Assembly: GCA_018806985.1 (NCBI GenBank)
Contig: JADANN010000375.1
Coordinates: 2,914,001 to 2,978,000, forward strand
From: Angiostrongylus vasorum
Lineage: Eukaryota > Nematoda > Chromadorea > Rhabditida > Metastrongylidae
Direction: 5' to 3'
DNA: 64,000 nucleotides
Under the pieces are notes generated by a model. The model made no database searches and was not told the origin of the DNA. It saw only the letters and a list, made by a program, of their open reading frames with translations. Both the position numbers and the translations under genes were made by a program. This document shows positions 1 through 11,696 of this stretch, piece by piece. Every line of letters begins with the position of its first letter. Positions within the stretch are counted from its first letter, which is position 1.

Positions 1-600
1 AGTTTGTTGCTCTCAATTATTCGTGTTACTTAGATACTTAGACCGCCTATACCCATATGTCATAAAGACAATCATCCTATTTGTTCCGTTATATTGTAAC
101 CATCTCTTATAGACCATGTCTTTTTTCTCCTACTAAAAACGTCGAATATTGCAATCCTTCGAGATACACGTTCTAGTCCATTCCCAGGTTATAACTATGG
201 TCACTTGATACTCCTTGTAAACTACAGAGAAGTTGTCGCCTTGTGAATAAGGTCCTCATAGAGGGTAGAGATTCCAGCGATTAGTCAATCCATCCCGGGC
301 GATGTAACAAGAAACTGAACCTCTGACGAAACAAGCTAAATCAACTATCTATCTTAGTTATAATTTTTTATTTAACGATTGTTCTTTTCTCATGGCAGGG
401 CGTGATGTGAAGTACACCCATAAGGATGACGACATTTCAGTAAAACTGGAAACCTCAGCCGCGCTCCAAAGCCGCGACTACCGCATCCCGGGGTCCACGT
501 GTTATCAACTGAGGCCCTTCCCTTTACCTTTTCAGCCATGTTTTTAATCCATCAGTGGTATTAGTAATCATATGTGTGTGGGAATTGAATGTAAAGTTAA
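1..600. other. No feature recognised (1-600, also 870-1770)
   Basis: No domain, repeat family or exon with good splice sites was found. The fourth pkc-1 copy B exon was looked for here without success. Short open frames at 955-1352 and 1438-1728 are not coding-like. Confidence 0.5.
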
Positions 601-609
601 ACTTATGAT

Positions 610-870
610 TTTGACTATAGCTCCACCTTAACTGGGTTCACTGCCGGCTTGTGGTTCTCACATCAGCCCTGTTAATGGGTGTTTGTTGATTGCACAGATG
701 GAGTAAAAAACATAGCTGAGAGAAAGGTAAAGCAAAGACCTTGGTTGCGGTAAAGAATAGCACGTGAGCCCCAAGTAATGGTCATCGCGGGTCCGAAGTG
801 CAAGCCCGGTACCGAGTTCTGTTCATATCTGAGCATCCTCATAGTTATTTATCTTAAATTCTCAAAAACT
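610..870 (+). mobile_element. SINE-A copy (diverged)
   Basis: SINE-A units carry a tRNA-like head (GGTGTGGTGGTGAA-type A box and GCGCGTTCGTTCCCC-type B box), then CGGTCCGGAGTTTTGCAAAT and ATCTCAGCATCAT. Here the tail half (GGGTCCGAAGTGCAAGCCCG to TCTGAGCATC) is clear and the head poor. Confidence 0.55.
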
Positions 871-1772
871 TTTAGCTGCAAAATTCATGCCTTTGATGCT
901 CAGAAACAATTTGCTAGGCAAGTTAAGTTAAACATACCAGCTCTGAAGCCAACACTATGAAATATTAGATTCTGCATTTAACTTCAAACGCCAAGAGAAG
1001 GGCGCTATAAAAATGATTGACTCAATGGTCCTGGCGATGCAGAGAACAGAAAAGAAGTCATATGAACTAAACAGCCAAAAAACCAACTCGCAGTTCAACA
1101 ATGTCAGATCTGCGGGGAAAAAACCACAAAGGAGACCTTCCCAAATTGGTGTTAGAGAGTTCACCTGGAGAAGTTTTCAACGATTTGAAATGTAGTCCAC
1201 CTGAACCCGATTCTTCACTTTCACGAAGATTCAGAAAGTTTCCAATGTCTACAGGGTTAAAGCTCAAAATCGCGGTAATCGCTATGGGTGGTGACTCCAA
1301 TGGAACCTTATGCTACCCCTCCATTTCTGACCAAACCCATGTAGATGTTTAGCATTCCGACTACAGGGTTCAAGTAGAAATTGGAAAATTTCTGATCATT
1401 CATTCATGGCCAGTATGCTAAAAATCGAAACATCTACCTAGGTCTGGTGAGAAACGAAGGGAATTTGCCTAAATAGAAAGATATGGTTCCAGTACAGTCC
1501 CACCGATAGAAACTCTACTTCATGAAAAATGTGCCAGATCTCCAAAAGGGATACAAATGGCAATTTTATAACACTATTATAAGGTTTACAAACAAAATTT
1601 TTGTTAAGTTTTCCACTGTTAGACAACATGTAAAGAAGTGGAGAAACAATAAGCAATGAATGACCAATAGAGCAAAGCACGTCTAATAAACCCAAAGAAA
1701 CCTCATTTGAAAAGATAAGGCCCAACATGGAGCATTTGAAAGCACGTTATAAGTAAAAGCTCTACGGCTAAC

Positions 1773-1904
1773 CCAAATGTCATTAGTGCTTCCTATTTTG
1801 AGATCGTTGAATGTTATCCTAGTGTTCGCCACAAAATCGTCGGGTGGCATCACACAGTTATGAAACACTGTGAAGCCGATAGCGCGACCAGAGTGCACGT
1901 CATT
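1773..1904 (-). CDS. pkc-1: pkc-1 copy B exon 3 (C2 domain)
   Basis: The acceptor is TTTTCCAG and the donor GTTAGC follows a TGG codon. The 44 codons contain HSGRAIGFTVFHNCVMPPDD and FVANTRITF, then a GSTNDIW end. In the family this run leads directly into W-V-D-L-E-P-H-G, which here would be encoded by the next exon, off the left edge. No candidate for that next exon was seen between 1 and 1772. Confidence 0.92.
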
Positions 1905-4900
1905 CTGGAAAATGAAAAAACAAAATTTATTAAAGCAATAAGGTTTCTTAGAAGAAGCCTGGACCTTAACAAATGCACAAAGCTAAAAAGGATTAAGCTA
2001 CCGGTGTTGATCAATCCCTGAGCGATGTGCCATGCATTCGATATCATTAAGCATCATTGGCGGTGATTAAATGCATATCTGGCCTTCAAAACGACTCGCG
2101 GTGGCCTACCGATGTATCGAGCTTGTGCTGCTGTACTCCCAGACAAGTCTGGCACCAATTTGCCGACGCCTGAGGGATGGAAAGCTTGCCGAGGATTGGG
2201 CGCGGGGATCGACCCCATGTGTATTGCATAGCTCCTTCGATCACTGTGTTATATGCGTCCTTAAGAAATGCATAGGAAACCAAACTACAGCATTTATACA
2301 GAATCCCACAATGAAAACATCATGAAGGTTTAATCGAAAAGGGTTGGAATAAAGCAGAGGAGAGAGAGAAAACGCATACGTTACAGAAGCCGTTCTGTGG
2401 AGTTCCATGTCACTGTGAAGACAGCTCGGTGATAGAAAGTGTAACGGCGGCATCAATGCTAACCACTTAGTGGTAAAGTACAACACCCACTTCAGCTGTG
2501 GACAAGTTCGGTAACAAAATGAATTTCAGCAATTAATAAGCCTATTTCATGAACGTCAATGAGCTGCAGAGAAAACTTATCTGCAGGGTAGCAAGATTTT
2601 GTATCCACAGTGGTTAGAAACTACCTATAGTTAAGGTCTCGAGGATTCCTGATACGGCTACTAACACAACAGGGAGAGAAAAGCACAAGGAAAATGAGAA
2701 TAGAAAGGCTTGTCCGCCTAAAAAAGATCGTCCTCGCTCACCTGGTTATTGTGTGTTGACGTAGACGTGAGGTGGAACGAAAACTGATGATAGGATCCAG
2801 GTAACCAAACAGTGTTCAGCATTCGACAAAAGAAAAGCTTTTGACACCTTAGGACAACCCTTTGAGGACCGTAAGATACTTGGGAATAAACAAGACTTCA
2901 AGATGAAGCACTTGGCGAAATAACTAGACCTATTCTAAGCGGTTCGAAGAAAACATTGCCAGGTAAAAGCATTTGACTTAGTAGACGTATGTGCCTGTAT
3001 AAGTCGAAATTGTCACACGGTGAAAGACAACTGGTAAGGAATAAGCATAAACGACAACCCCTGACCTGAGAAAGAAAGATGACCCACCGTGATTTGATTT
3101 CGAATAACTATTCGTACAAAAAGCACTATAAAAAGTCCCTTTTTCAACGGCCCTAGTACAACATACCGCGCTGAACTCCTCGTTCCAGCGGGGTTCGTTG
3201 GTTTTCGGCCGAACTTGCGTTTTGCCGACATGATACTCGTCCCAGTCCACATTCACATACGCATCTAATGCGGCCTGAAAATAAAAAAAAAGTGTGAGAA
3301 ATCAAACGTAGATAGTAGTAGTAAGAAGTGCACTACCGAAGAGTAGACCACCTGGGGAAACGTGGCCCGCCATCAAGGGGGAACGAATGAAAGCTTTCAC
3401 AATGTGCGGTTTAAGGGCCTGCATTTATCAACTACTCATAAAGGCATAAAAATCGTTGCTAGGAGAATCACAGGTAAACTATACTCTAAGGAACTTCAGA
3501 ATAATAGTAATTCGGTTGAAAATTAAAGTTGTTTGTGAGGTTGTTTGGTGATTGCTGATGGAAATGGTAGATAGGAAACTAGCTGAGATAGGCGAAATGA
3601 ATGGCCCGCACGGTATGGTGGTGGACGCATCAGGCCACGGAAAGACTAATAGCGTGTTCGATCCCCACCGTAGGCACCTGCGGTCCGGAGTTTAGCACAA
3701 ATCTCGGCATCATTGTGGTTGTTTCACATATAGTACCCTTCCATGAAAAATGGTGGTATGCGATAAATAAAAAGTTAAGAAGGTTTTGTCTTTTCAAACT
3801 GTAACACTCAGGGTTTAGTTAAGGGATTTACCCTTTGTGTTCATACTGCAAACAAATGTTAAAGCGTACAAAGGCAGACATCGAGCAATTTTTCATATCC
3901 ATCCAAAAATGGAAACTCATCAAAATGCCAAGACTCACTGCCATCACAAATTACTACCTGAAGACGTTAACTGGAGCAGATCTACTGCTTAAGAGCTTTT
4001 GAAAGAGCCACACGTAAAAAAAAGAAAAGTGGATTTAAAAAGCCCTAGTTAAGCAGGTAAGTCAAAGCACTGAACAGAATACCTAATTTCAGGGATGAAA
4101 AATCATCGTTGTAAAGTGGGTTCTGAACTGTCAAAGCGGTTCGTTTCCTGCATCATTTGTGACTGTTATAGGAAAGTGGACCATGTCGACTACCATTCTG
4201 ATGCTGAGATATCTGCATAAATTCGACCCAAGGCCATATTCGAACACGCCATTACACTTTTCGGTAGTTCACATGTTATCCACTGCAGACCTCAGCTTTG
4301 TCTTCCTCTCAGCCGGTTTTTCGCTCTAACGGTGCCATCAGCAATCACCCGTCAATGGGAATGATCTGGGGAGCACAAATCGGCATTGAACCCAGTTTAG
4401 CTGAAGCTGTAGTCAAAATCACAACGTTTTCACTTTCATTTAGTGCCTATTCTGATTTCATGGCAGGATACGATATTTCACTCTGGGCCCTTTTTATCCT
4501 GCCTTTCGTTTCGCATGAAATAAGCACTGCTATAAGACGTTGCTTAAAAAATGGCCGGTCTAGAGAAACCGGTAGCAGTGATTGGAATACCATCGAATAT
4601 CTTAAGACCACCTAGATGACCATCACAACATGCTGCATAACGGAAATTCGTGTAATATGTCCTAACGGTACAAACGGTGATTCCGTGAGTTTAGGCACGG
4701 TTTATCTAATCGCTTGTAAAGGGACTAAGGTCCAATACGTTGGCGAAACCGGTAGGCCACTCTGTGTCTGTATAAAAAGAACACCTAGATGGTAAACTTA
4801 ACGTTGTACCAAGTACTCCACTAGGCGCGCATAGAGGATAAAAGAATAAGGCTCTCGGCGTTGATCAATCCCTGAGGGATGCGCCATGCGTTCGACTTCA

Positions 4901-6047
4901 CTAAGTATCGTTGGAGGTGACTGAATGCATATCTCGCCTTTACAACGACTCGCGGTGGCCTACTGATGCATCGAGCCAGTGCTGCTATCCTCCCAGAAAA
5001 CTCTGGTAGAAATTTGCCGACCCCGGAGGGATAGAAAGCTTGGTGGGCCACGGGTACGGGCATCGATTCCACGTGTGTGTTGCAGGGCGCCTCCGAACAC
5101 TGCGCCATCTAGATATTCATAGAAATAAATATAAATACGAAAGGTACGGAACCGAAGTTTGACGTATGTTCTATTGATCGCTACCAACAAAAAAATCAAT
5201 AACTGCCAATGGAACATTGCGCAGAAAAAAAGAGGGGGGACAGCGGAAGTGGGACGGTCAGAGACGCGGAGGATAGTACTTCTCTATCCGTCTGCCTCTG
5301 CTGTTCATACGGCTTCTGGTGCACATAATAGGAAAGACATTGATTATTCACTATTGTAATCAATATGCCAAGCAGATAAGTTTAGTTATCGATTGATGCG
5401 GAGCATTTTACACTTTCTGATCCCCTCATTATCCAGCAGTCATTGCTTTTAGATGTGATCTTACCACATTTTCATATAAACTAATGTCACCGAAGATCTA
5501 ATAGGTTCGAGATTCGAAGTTCATCTACAGTCCCTTAAGATTCTGTGGTATTTTACGGCTTTCAGCTGATTCCCTCGTTCTTTTTTTCCTCGAAAATTTT
5601 TGAGTTCCCCGTCTTCTTGTCCTTCTGTGGACCAATCAGACTTATTTTTTTCATTTGCTGTGTTGGTTTTGATTTTTGAAAGGAGGAACAGTATCAACAC
5701 ATCAGGTGAATTATTGTATTCTGTGGACACATGTGTGGAGAAAAAACGGCGGGAAACAATTTCCGGAAGAGTTCCGGACAATGCATTCGAGGAAAACAGC
5801 TGTAGTGCTTTCACAGGATTCGATATGGGGTAGTGAGCTTCGACAGAAAATCAACGTCTACGTCCGTTTATTTAGCATAAAACTATAGAAAGTCCGTCCT
5901 AAACCTTAAAATAAAGGGCAATATCACTTAAGAAAGACACCGAACAGCGGTTACCGTTTCGTTCTGACTGAATCGACGGGACCATTCAGTTGGTCGAAGA
6001 CCTCGAGCCTCAAGAACCCGCACTCGGAGCGTACCAGTGAACAGCAT
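1773..6047 (-). CDS. pkc-1: pkc-1-like novel protein kinase C, copy B, 5' part (three exons in window)
   Basis: Exons at 6047-5955, 3274-3167 and 1904-1773 join in phase 0 throughout and encode 111 residues of the N-terminal C2 domain of an epsilon-type novel PKC. In this family the C2 domain is Ca2+-independent and is followed by a pseudosubstrate, two diacylglycerol-binding C1 domains and a Ser/Thr kinase domain. In C. elegans PKC-1 acts in neurons, including in neuropeptide release. The remaining exons would lie beyond the left edge of the window. This copy keeps the family residues, such as PTEWS in exon 1 and PPDDFVAN in exon 3, so it is the better candidate for the functional gene. The gene symbol is assigned from remembered family sequence, not from a search. 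Confidence 0.85.
2003..2256 (-). mobile_element. SINE-B copy in intron 2 of pkc-1 copy B
   Basis: SINE-B sense strand: a GTGTGGCGCAGTGGTTGGAG head resembling a tRNA A box, a TGGAATCGATCCC-type B box, a CCATCCCTCCGGGGTCGGCA middle, a GTACCAGACTTGTCTGGGAG stem, and a tail ending GGGATTGATCAACGCCGAGA. This reverse copy has all parts. Confidence 0.75.
3167..3274 (-). CDS. pkc-1: pkc-1 copy B exon 2 (C2 domain)
   Basis: A strong acceptor (TTTTTATTTTCAG) precedes the exon, and a GTATGT donor follows it at 3166. The 36 codons include YVNVDWDEYHVGKTQVRPKT and NEPRWNEEF, the central C2 strands of epsilon-type PKCs. Phase is 0 at both ends. Wobble positions dominate the nucleotide differences from the duplicate at 54.4 kb, as expected for a constrained exon. 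Confidence 0.92.
3540..3800 (+). mobile_element. SINE-A copy in intron 1 of pkc-1 copy B
   Basis: Good match, GGCCCGCACGGTATGGTGGT to CGGTCCGGAGTTTAGCACAA, with the downstream CCCTTCCATGAAAAATGG segment. It is one of the differences between the otherwise related introns of copies A and B. Confidence 0.75.
4130..4470 (-). mobile_element. SINE-A copy (reverse) with downstream block
   Basis: GATGCTGAGATATCTGCA begins the inverted tail. The associated CAATCACCCGTCAATGGGAA and GATCTGGGGAGC block, also at 31.6 and 31.75 kb, follows. It adjoins the Penelope fragment at 4470. Confidence 0.65.
4470..4853 (+). mobile_element. Penelope-like element fragment (RT thumb to GIY-YIG endonuclease)
   Basis: The segment encodes PFVSHEISTAIRRCLKNGRS and, in a shifted frame, GTVYLIACKGTKVQYVGETG followed by R-P-L-C. 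This is the GIY-YIG endonuclease start found in the better copies at 44.3 and 61.6 kb. Several frame changes show it is dead. It is abutted at its 3' side by a SINE-B copy (4856). Confidence 0.8.
4856..5110 (-). mobile_element. SINE-B copy in intron 1 of pkc-1 copy B
   Basis: Full length in reverse: TCGGCGTTGATCAATCCCTG to GAACACTGCGCCATC. Abuts the Penelope fragment. Confidence 0.8.
5120..5940. other. pkc-1 copy B intron 1, no other feature
   Basis: Unique AT-rich sequence. Open frames of 66-97 codons near 5520-5890 have no recognisable content. Confidence 0.45.
5955..6047 (-). CDS. pkc-1: pkc-1 copy B exon 1 (start of C2 domain)
   Basis: The exon starts with ATG at 6047 and reads MLFTGTLRVRVLEARGLRPT, then EWSRRFSQNET, 31 codons in all. 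It ends at 5955 before a GTAACC donor, in phase 0. The start was chosen because novel PKCs of the epsilon class begin with this first C2 strand (M-x-F-x-G-x-[LV]). The matching exon at 56.8 kb uses the same ATG and donor position. The upstream AG-rich sequence (6050-6250) is shared with copy A and is probably 5' UTR or promoter DNA carried along in the duplication. Confidence 0.88.
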
Positions 6048-6257
6048 CACGGGTACATCGACGACGCTGAAAATCGGGAAGAAAAAATGAGGAAGAAGAG
6101 ACAAAATCGGAAAACACGAAATGGCGACAGATGACACAGGATACGAGAAGAGAAAATAGTGAGTGATAAGAAAAGAAAAAAGAGAATAAAGAACAGGAAG
6201 AAGAATGACGACAAGAGAAGCATCGTACGACATGGATAAAAGGAATAGAATAAGAGG

Positions 6258-6515
6258 TTCAACGTTGATTAATCATGCACAACCTCACTATGTATTCAAT
6301 TCCATTCATGGCATTGTAAAGGTGACGCTGAATGCATATTTGGCCTATACAATGACTTGCGAAAAGATACGGATGAGTGAAGTCAGTGTTCTTATTTTCT
6401 GGGACAACTCCGGTCGGTACCAGTTTGTCGGGCTTGGTTTGCTCGAAGCGCGAGATCGAACCGAACACCACGCATGTGTTTAGGAGCGCCTCTAACCACT
6501 CTGCTTTAGCTGCCC
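6258..6515 (-). mobile_element. SINE-B copy upstream of pkc-1 copy B exon 1 (old)
   Basis: Strongly diverged: AACGTTGATTAATCATGCAC to AACCACTCTGCTTTAGC. It occupies the same position relative to exon 1 as the fragment at 57.06 kb in copy A, so it may predate the duplication. Confidence 0.6.
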
Positions 6516-6519
6516 TATC

Positions 6520-8440
6520 GTTTTGTGTCGTGACGTTGTTCGTTATTACAAGTAACGTTTACTACAGTAAAATCTTTTGCATTTGTCCCAATCGAACGAA
6601 CTAATTATAAAAAAAACTGGTGACTACCAACATTATAGAGCTTTTTTTTCGAGTTCACTGCAAAAGCTATTGATAGCCACCGAGTGAAAACTTCTTTTTG
6701 TCCTACTTCATCAACTTTTCTTCATTAGAAAATAAAGAAAATAGAAAAAAAAACATGTTCGACAAAGTCTGGTTGGTTGGTTGATCCACGAAAGAAGAGA
6801 GCGAAACAAACTGATATCTGTACATTCAATCTTTCTGGAAACTAAAGGTGTCCATTCAATGTAAAATATCGAACTGGTAAAAAAAAAGGCGAACACAAGA
6901 CAGGAATGGAAAGACAGTGAGTATGAAGAATGAGTATGAATGAGATGAAGTGAAAACAAACGAAATGAAAACTGTAACGAATTCCTTTTCCGCTATAACA
7001 AAAAAAATCTATCATTTAGTAAATCGATTTGTTTGTATGCCTAAAGACTACAGTTTTTTATAGACGGCACCACTTTATTTATTTACATGGTTAAAATTGC
7101 AATAAAAACCAAGTGTATCACGGAACCGCTATCTAATGCGAGGTGCCATGAAACATGTGCGTGGTCTCTGGTTCGATCCTAGATCGAGCCAAGCAAGCAT
7201 CTCATCCTAATAAGGTCAGCCGATTGGCGCGATATTTGCTTGGAGAAAGCTTCGTACTATCTACGAAGGTCATTCACTCTGATAAATATCAGAATGATAC
7301 TCGAACGTCTAGCAGTCATGAAGAAGTCCAAATCTGAAGCCACGGTTGAAACCACCCTAATGTCTTCTTGGACGATGGACCTAAGGCAATGAGCCAAATA
7401 AATAGTCTACCATAGTAGATAGCATCATAAATATCATTCATATTCATATAACGATAGAGCAAAGTCTTTTGTACAATCCACTCATGTTCACATTCCGTGA
7501 AGCCCTTTAATTATCGAAGACCTACTGTTTATTTTCAAAGAACCAGCAAGTCTATAAAGGCTGAAGATTAGGCGTCGTCGCGAGAGCATTAGGACCATCA
7601 TTATTCGGTGGAATTGTGAATAACATCGGCCTTTACTTAAGCACATATGTTCTCGAAAGCGGACCTCGTGAAGTTTTAGCACGGATTATAGTAAACGGTA
7701 GGTCTTACAGTTGATTTGATTAAGAGGTATCATTCCAACTAGAAGACCCACCATATGGCCTGTTTTTTATAGCAACCGTTAGAAAGGTTCTAGAGAACTC
7801 TCGATGTAATCAATACAGAAAAACACTGTCAAATAGTAAGCGTAGACGAAAATAAATCAAAACTGATATTGTTGAATGGGATGCCGACCTACCTAATACT
7901 GTACTTTCATATGACATGATTGGAGAGTTCACAAAATAATCATTGAAGGTTTTTTCGGAGATTCTGACTTGAAATTCACAAATGAGTAATGGAAAAGTCA
8001 CTATTGATGAAAGCTGTTTCCATATGAATGCGGTCTGACTTTACTTTGATAACTCCTACTGTTTTCATTTTTTTCCCATGGACACTTAAGCAAGCTAGTG
8101 TCAGCTGGGAAGAGAAACGATACATATGCAATTAGTAAAGCAAAATGAAAATGGAAAAGAAAAGTAGAATAAGAGGTGAAACAGAAAAAAAATAGAAAAA
8201 GATTGTTATGAAGTGTGGAAGCACCGCAAAAAACCGGTGCAGTCTGATAGATTTGGTGCTTAAAGGTTGTCTTTTTTACTGCCCTCAGTTAAAAGTGAAA
8301 TCTTTCTAAGAAAAGCTCGTTTCGATCCATAAAGCCTGACGAATGCCTGCGGTGCAGACCTAATAACTCTCAGCTAGAGCTATACCATGGTTCCAGAGAG
8401 GATCTACTCGAGCAAAAAAATTCGTACCATATAAATAAAA
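6520..8440. other. Mostly unannotated spacer upstream of pkc-1 copy B
   Basis: Possible promoter side of copy B. A decayed SINE-like head (GGTTCGATCCTAGATCGAGC, 7171) is the only recognisable piece. No kinase exon of copy A was found. Confidence 0.45.
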
Positions 8441-8449
8441 AAAAGCCGG

Positions 8450-8640
8450 AATAAAGTTTCACTGGATCCGACACGGCGCGACAACGAACATTACGAGGAC
8501 GATACTCATGAGCCGCAGTCTCGGGGCAATAATCCAGCCACGAAGAAGAAGAAGAAGACGTCGAAACGTTAGCCCAGCAAAACTATTTATTAGACTGGCT
8601 TAGATTTCAATGATTCGAGAAAGTAATGAATCCAAGAAAG
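8450..8640 (+). mobile_element. Decayed hammerhead element (second family)
   Basis: GAAGACGTCGAAACGTTAGC (8553) keeps the 3' half of the hammerhead (helix II strand, GAAAC, GTT). The 5' core is replaced by repeated GAA. ACATTACGAGGACGATACTC upstream matches the family body. Confidence 0.45.
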
Positions 8641-9034
8641 CATTGAATACTTGTCGAGTTCAAGTGAAAGTCGGTTTTTAGAAACAAAATTGTCGCCAAA
8701 TATGCTCAGGTAAATCGAGGACAAAGTGGCAGACTCCTCAATCTTCCTAATGGACTTCTCGTTTTGGCACTCCATTTATTATGTATACATGACGGATAGT
8801 AACTATGCGTGCGTGTTCGTGCAAACTCGTTCTTGATGATCTGCGATTTGAAGCAAAGCTTACAATGATTGTTCTACTGAAACAGATTTTACTATTTCGA
8901 ATACAACGATGATCATACAGAAGCTAGTTCAGCTAAACATAACGTTGGATAAGCTAATCTGATAGCAAAGTGTTCGGACCCAAATGACAGATTCTTCTAC
9001 ATGACCTCATACTACGTATCGCGCTTACCACTAG

Positions 9035-9350
9035 CACTGCGTTCATTCGACTCGTTTTCTCGCATCTGACGTTCATAGAGGTTTTCGGATTTGCGCATGA
9101 TTTTCCACTGATACTCGAGGATTTTATCTTCCTTATAAATGCCGTTGAATTCTGTTCGAGTTGGTTCTTTTTGTAATGATGGGATGAGCTAGGTTAGGAC
9201 ATTTTCGCGTTCTCACAATAGGCAATTGTCTTCCGTTGTAAATTGGATAGAACTTTTCCCAGACAAGAATCTAGTACAAATTCACCAACAGCAGAGAGGT
9301 GAAAGGCTTGGTTGGCCGTGGGCGAGTTTGAACCAGCGACGCAAAACACC
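9035..9350 (-). mobile_element. SINE-C copy (diverged)
   Basis: SINE-C sense strand: head TAGCACAGTGGTAGTGATG (A box), TCGTTCGATTCCGC (B box), a CTTGTCTGGGAAAAA stem, a long CAAGACTCCAGGAAGAATTG body and an A-rich tail. The 9035-9130 part looks like an exon in reverse but aligns with the SINE-C tail. Confidence 0.55.
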
Positions 9351-9589
9351 GATGAAAGATATTCTTCAGGAAAACTGAACTAGACCGTGAGGGCCACACA
9401 AATTTTTTTATAACGAGATATGTACCATAAAGATATTTGCTAATTTTCCAAATTCTATATAACCATAGATGTTGGTAGAGTGGTAATGTGGAAGTACTGG
9501 TTTGATAACACTTCTAGTTAAAAACTGCGAAAATCGTTCTAGGGGCAATGTGACAAACCTAAACTTTTCTGTTATTTTTATCTTATATG

Positions 9590-9955
9590 AGACGTCTTTC
9601 ACATCTACTGTGCGGATACCAGCACTTCCCACATTCCATTCGTTTCCTAGGATCCATCATCCACTAAGCTCTTCCAACTTTTTACGTGTGGATTTTGGTG
9701 CTTGAGCAATTTCACTTCATCTTGAATGTCGTAGAATACTGATCGAGTCGATTCTTCCCAAAGTCTTGAGATGAATACTAGGGACGGACTAGAGCGTTCT
9801 CATTTGGATTGCAGAAAGTGACTTTTTCTCGGACAAGTCCGGTATCAATTTCCCGTCTCCGAAGGGATGAGAGGCTTACCGAGCATGGAGTGGGGTGAAA
9901 CCAGCGCCGTGTTCGTGATGATCACCATCACTACCACTGTGTTGTCCACCCCCTT
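9590..9955 (-). mobile_element. SINE-C full copy
   Basis: Reverse: TCACATCTACTGTGCGGATA to TGTTCGTGATGATCACCATC and ACTGTGTTGTCC. Confidence 0.8.
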
Positions 9956-10162
9956 ACAAACTTAAAATAAGCAAAATTAAGAAGTAGTTATCACAATTAA
10001 AATCTATGTGACAGTGATTGCGTTGGACTGGACTCAGTGCATCGAATCGGTATTTCCTTTACTCGATCTGATGAATAGGAATAAATTTTTTTAAATATGC
10101 ATTCCGTAAAGCTTTGCAGTGAACTGCAACTAATTGCTAGTTAAAGAAACAAAGGATGAAGG

Positions 10163-10446
10163 TCTCGCCGTTGATCAATCCCTAAGGGATGCGCCATGCA
10201 TTCGACCTCATTAAGCATCGTTTGGAGTTGATTGAATGCATATGTGGCCTTTACAATGACTCGCGGTGGCCTACCGATGTAACGAGCCAGTGGTGCTATG
10301 CTGCTATCCTCCCAGACAAGTCTGGTACCAATTTGCCGACGAATTTGCCGAAAGAGATTGAAGGCATGGCGGACCATGGGCGCGAGGATCGATACCATGT
10401 GTGTACTGCAGGCCACCTCCAACCACTGCGCCACACGCGCCCCATG
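10163..10446 (-). mobile_element. SINE-B copy
   Basis: Reverse and nearly complete, with a small internal duplication (AATTTGCCGACG then AATTTGCCG near 10330). Confidence 0.8.
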
Positions 10447-10479
10447 GTTAAACAAAAGATAGATCATTTGCAGCAATTT

Positions 10480-10715
10480 AACCAATTCCGTCTTTGACAA
10501 GCTTACACGAGGTTGGTAAACAATCTTCATTCTCGGGTAACGTTTCGACGTCTTCGTCTTCATCAAACCACCGACTCGGAGATGAAGAAGAAGAGTAGGG
10601 ACGTTCGCCGAAAATAACGATTATTTATCAGTCTTGTGTAAGCTTATCGAAGAAAGAATATATATTGATTAGTCACATCGAGGTTAAAGGAAAATCGGTT
10701 TCGAAATATTAACCA
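10480..10715 (-). mobile_element. Short non-autonomous hammerhead element (second family)
   Basis: AAGCTTACACGAGG (10499) and CTTGTGTAAGCTT (10633) form imperfect inverted ends around a hammerhead. The Penelope-like tail (CGAGGTTAAAGG..ATCGG) follows at 10679. No coding sequence is present. Confidence 0.6.
10535..10568 (-). ncRNA. Hammerhead-like motif H8 (core C lost)
   Basis: Helix II is perfect (GACG-AAGA-CGTC) and helix I pairs GGT with ACC. The first core base is T instead of C (TTGATGA) and the cleavage triplet is GTT, so it is probably inactive. Confidence 0.6.
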
Positions 10716-11184
10716 ATTCCATTCAATTACCAAGTGGGTCTTTTTTTCTCACAAAGATGAACGATTTACATGGTAATTTGAAGACGAAAAACAGAGTGGA
10801 GCATTAAAAAAATCCTACGGCACAAAAATGAAAGGAAGGAAATATCATACTAAAGTAAGAGCCCATTTATGTTAAGTCCCACTGCTTTTAAATTGAATTT
10901 AATCATGATCAACACTTCAAAAACCAACTTCGAACAAAAATCTTCAATGCTGAACGATTCGCAATACGAGGGCGACAAGAAGCATTTACTCATCTTCTTG
11001 AGCAGCTGTACTTGTTGAAACGTCTTACAAAACTTCAAGAAAGATTTCGTATAGAGTGTGGGAACTAAAAAATCGGAGAATTAATCTGTCGCGAAAAACT
11101 CCGACACTGTAGAGAAACCAGTCACTTAATCACAGTAGAGTGCTTTTCGAGATTAGGCACGGGCGCAAACAGATCGCCAATTCT

Positions 11185-11316
11185 CGATGTTCACGTATAC
11201 ACGTACACACATACACGTATACACACGTGTACACACACATATGCACAAAAAATACACAAACACACACATACGCACATGCGCAAACATATCCACTACAGAC
11301 GTAAATGCAGACACAG

Positions 11317-11320
<4 letters not shown>
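11185..11320. repeat. CA-rich tract with conserved core
   Basis: Alternating purine/pyrimidine DNA with a non-simple core (CACTACAGACGTAAATGCAG) that recurs at 11784 and 58737. Confidence 0.8.

Positions 11321-11390
<70 letters not shown>
11321..11390. repeat. (TA)n microsatellite
   Basis: About 35 TA units with one TG interruption. Confidence 0.95.
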
Positions 11391-11392
<2 letters not shown>

Positions 11393-11395
11393 GAT

Positions 11396-11657
11396 AAAGC
11401 TTTCGGCGTTGATCAATCCTTGAGGAATGCGTCATGCATTCTACTTCATTAAGCATCGTTTGGAGGTGACTGAACGCACATCTGGCCTTTACAATGACTC
11501 GCGATGGCATACCAATGTATCGAGCCAGTGCTGCTATCCTCCTAGACAACTTTAATAGCAACTTGCCGACGCCGGAGGGATGGTTGGTGAGCCGTGGGCG
11601 CGGAGATCGATTCCACGTGTGGATTGCAGGGGCGCCTCCGACCACTGCGCTACGCGC

Positions 11658-11660
<3 letters not shown>
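11396..11660 (-). mobile_element. SINE-B copy between two (TA)n tracts
   Basis: A full reverse copy. Its tail side touches (TA)n at 11390 and its head side (CGCTACGCGC) touches (TA)n at 11661. Confidence 0.82.

Positions 11661-11696
<36 letters not shown>

Noticed and set aside
9030..9130. Minus-strand exon-like frame (KEDKILEYQWKIMRKSENLY) with a GTAAGC donor
   Set aside because: It aligns block by block with the tail of SINE-C, so it is an antisense-looking frame within a repeat.
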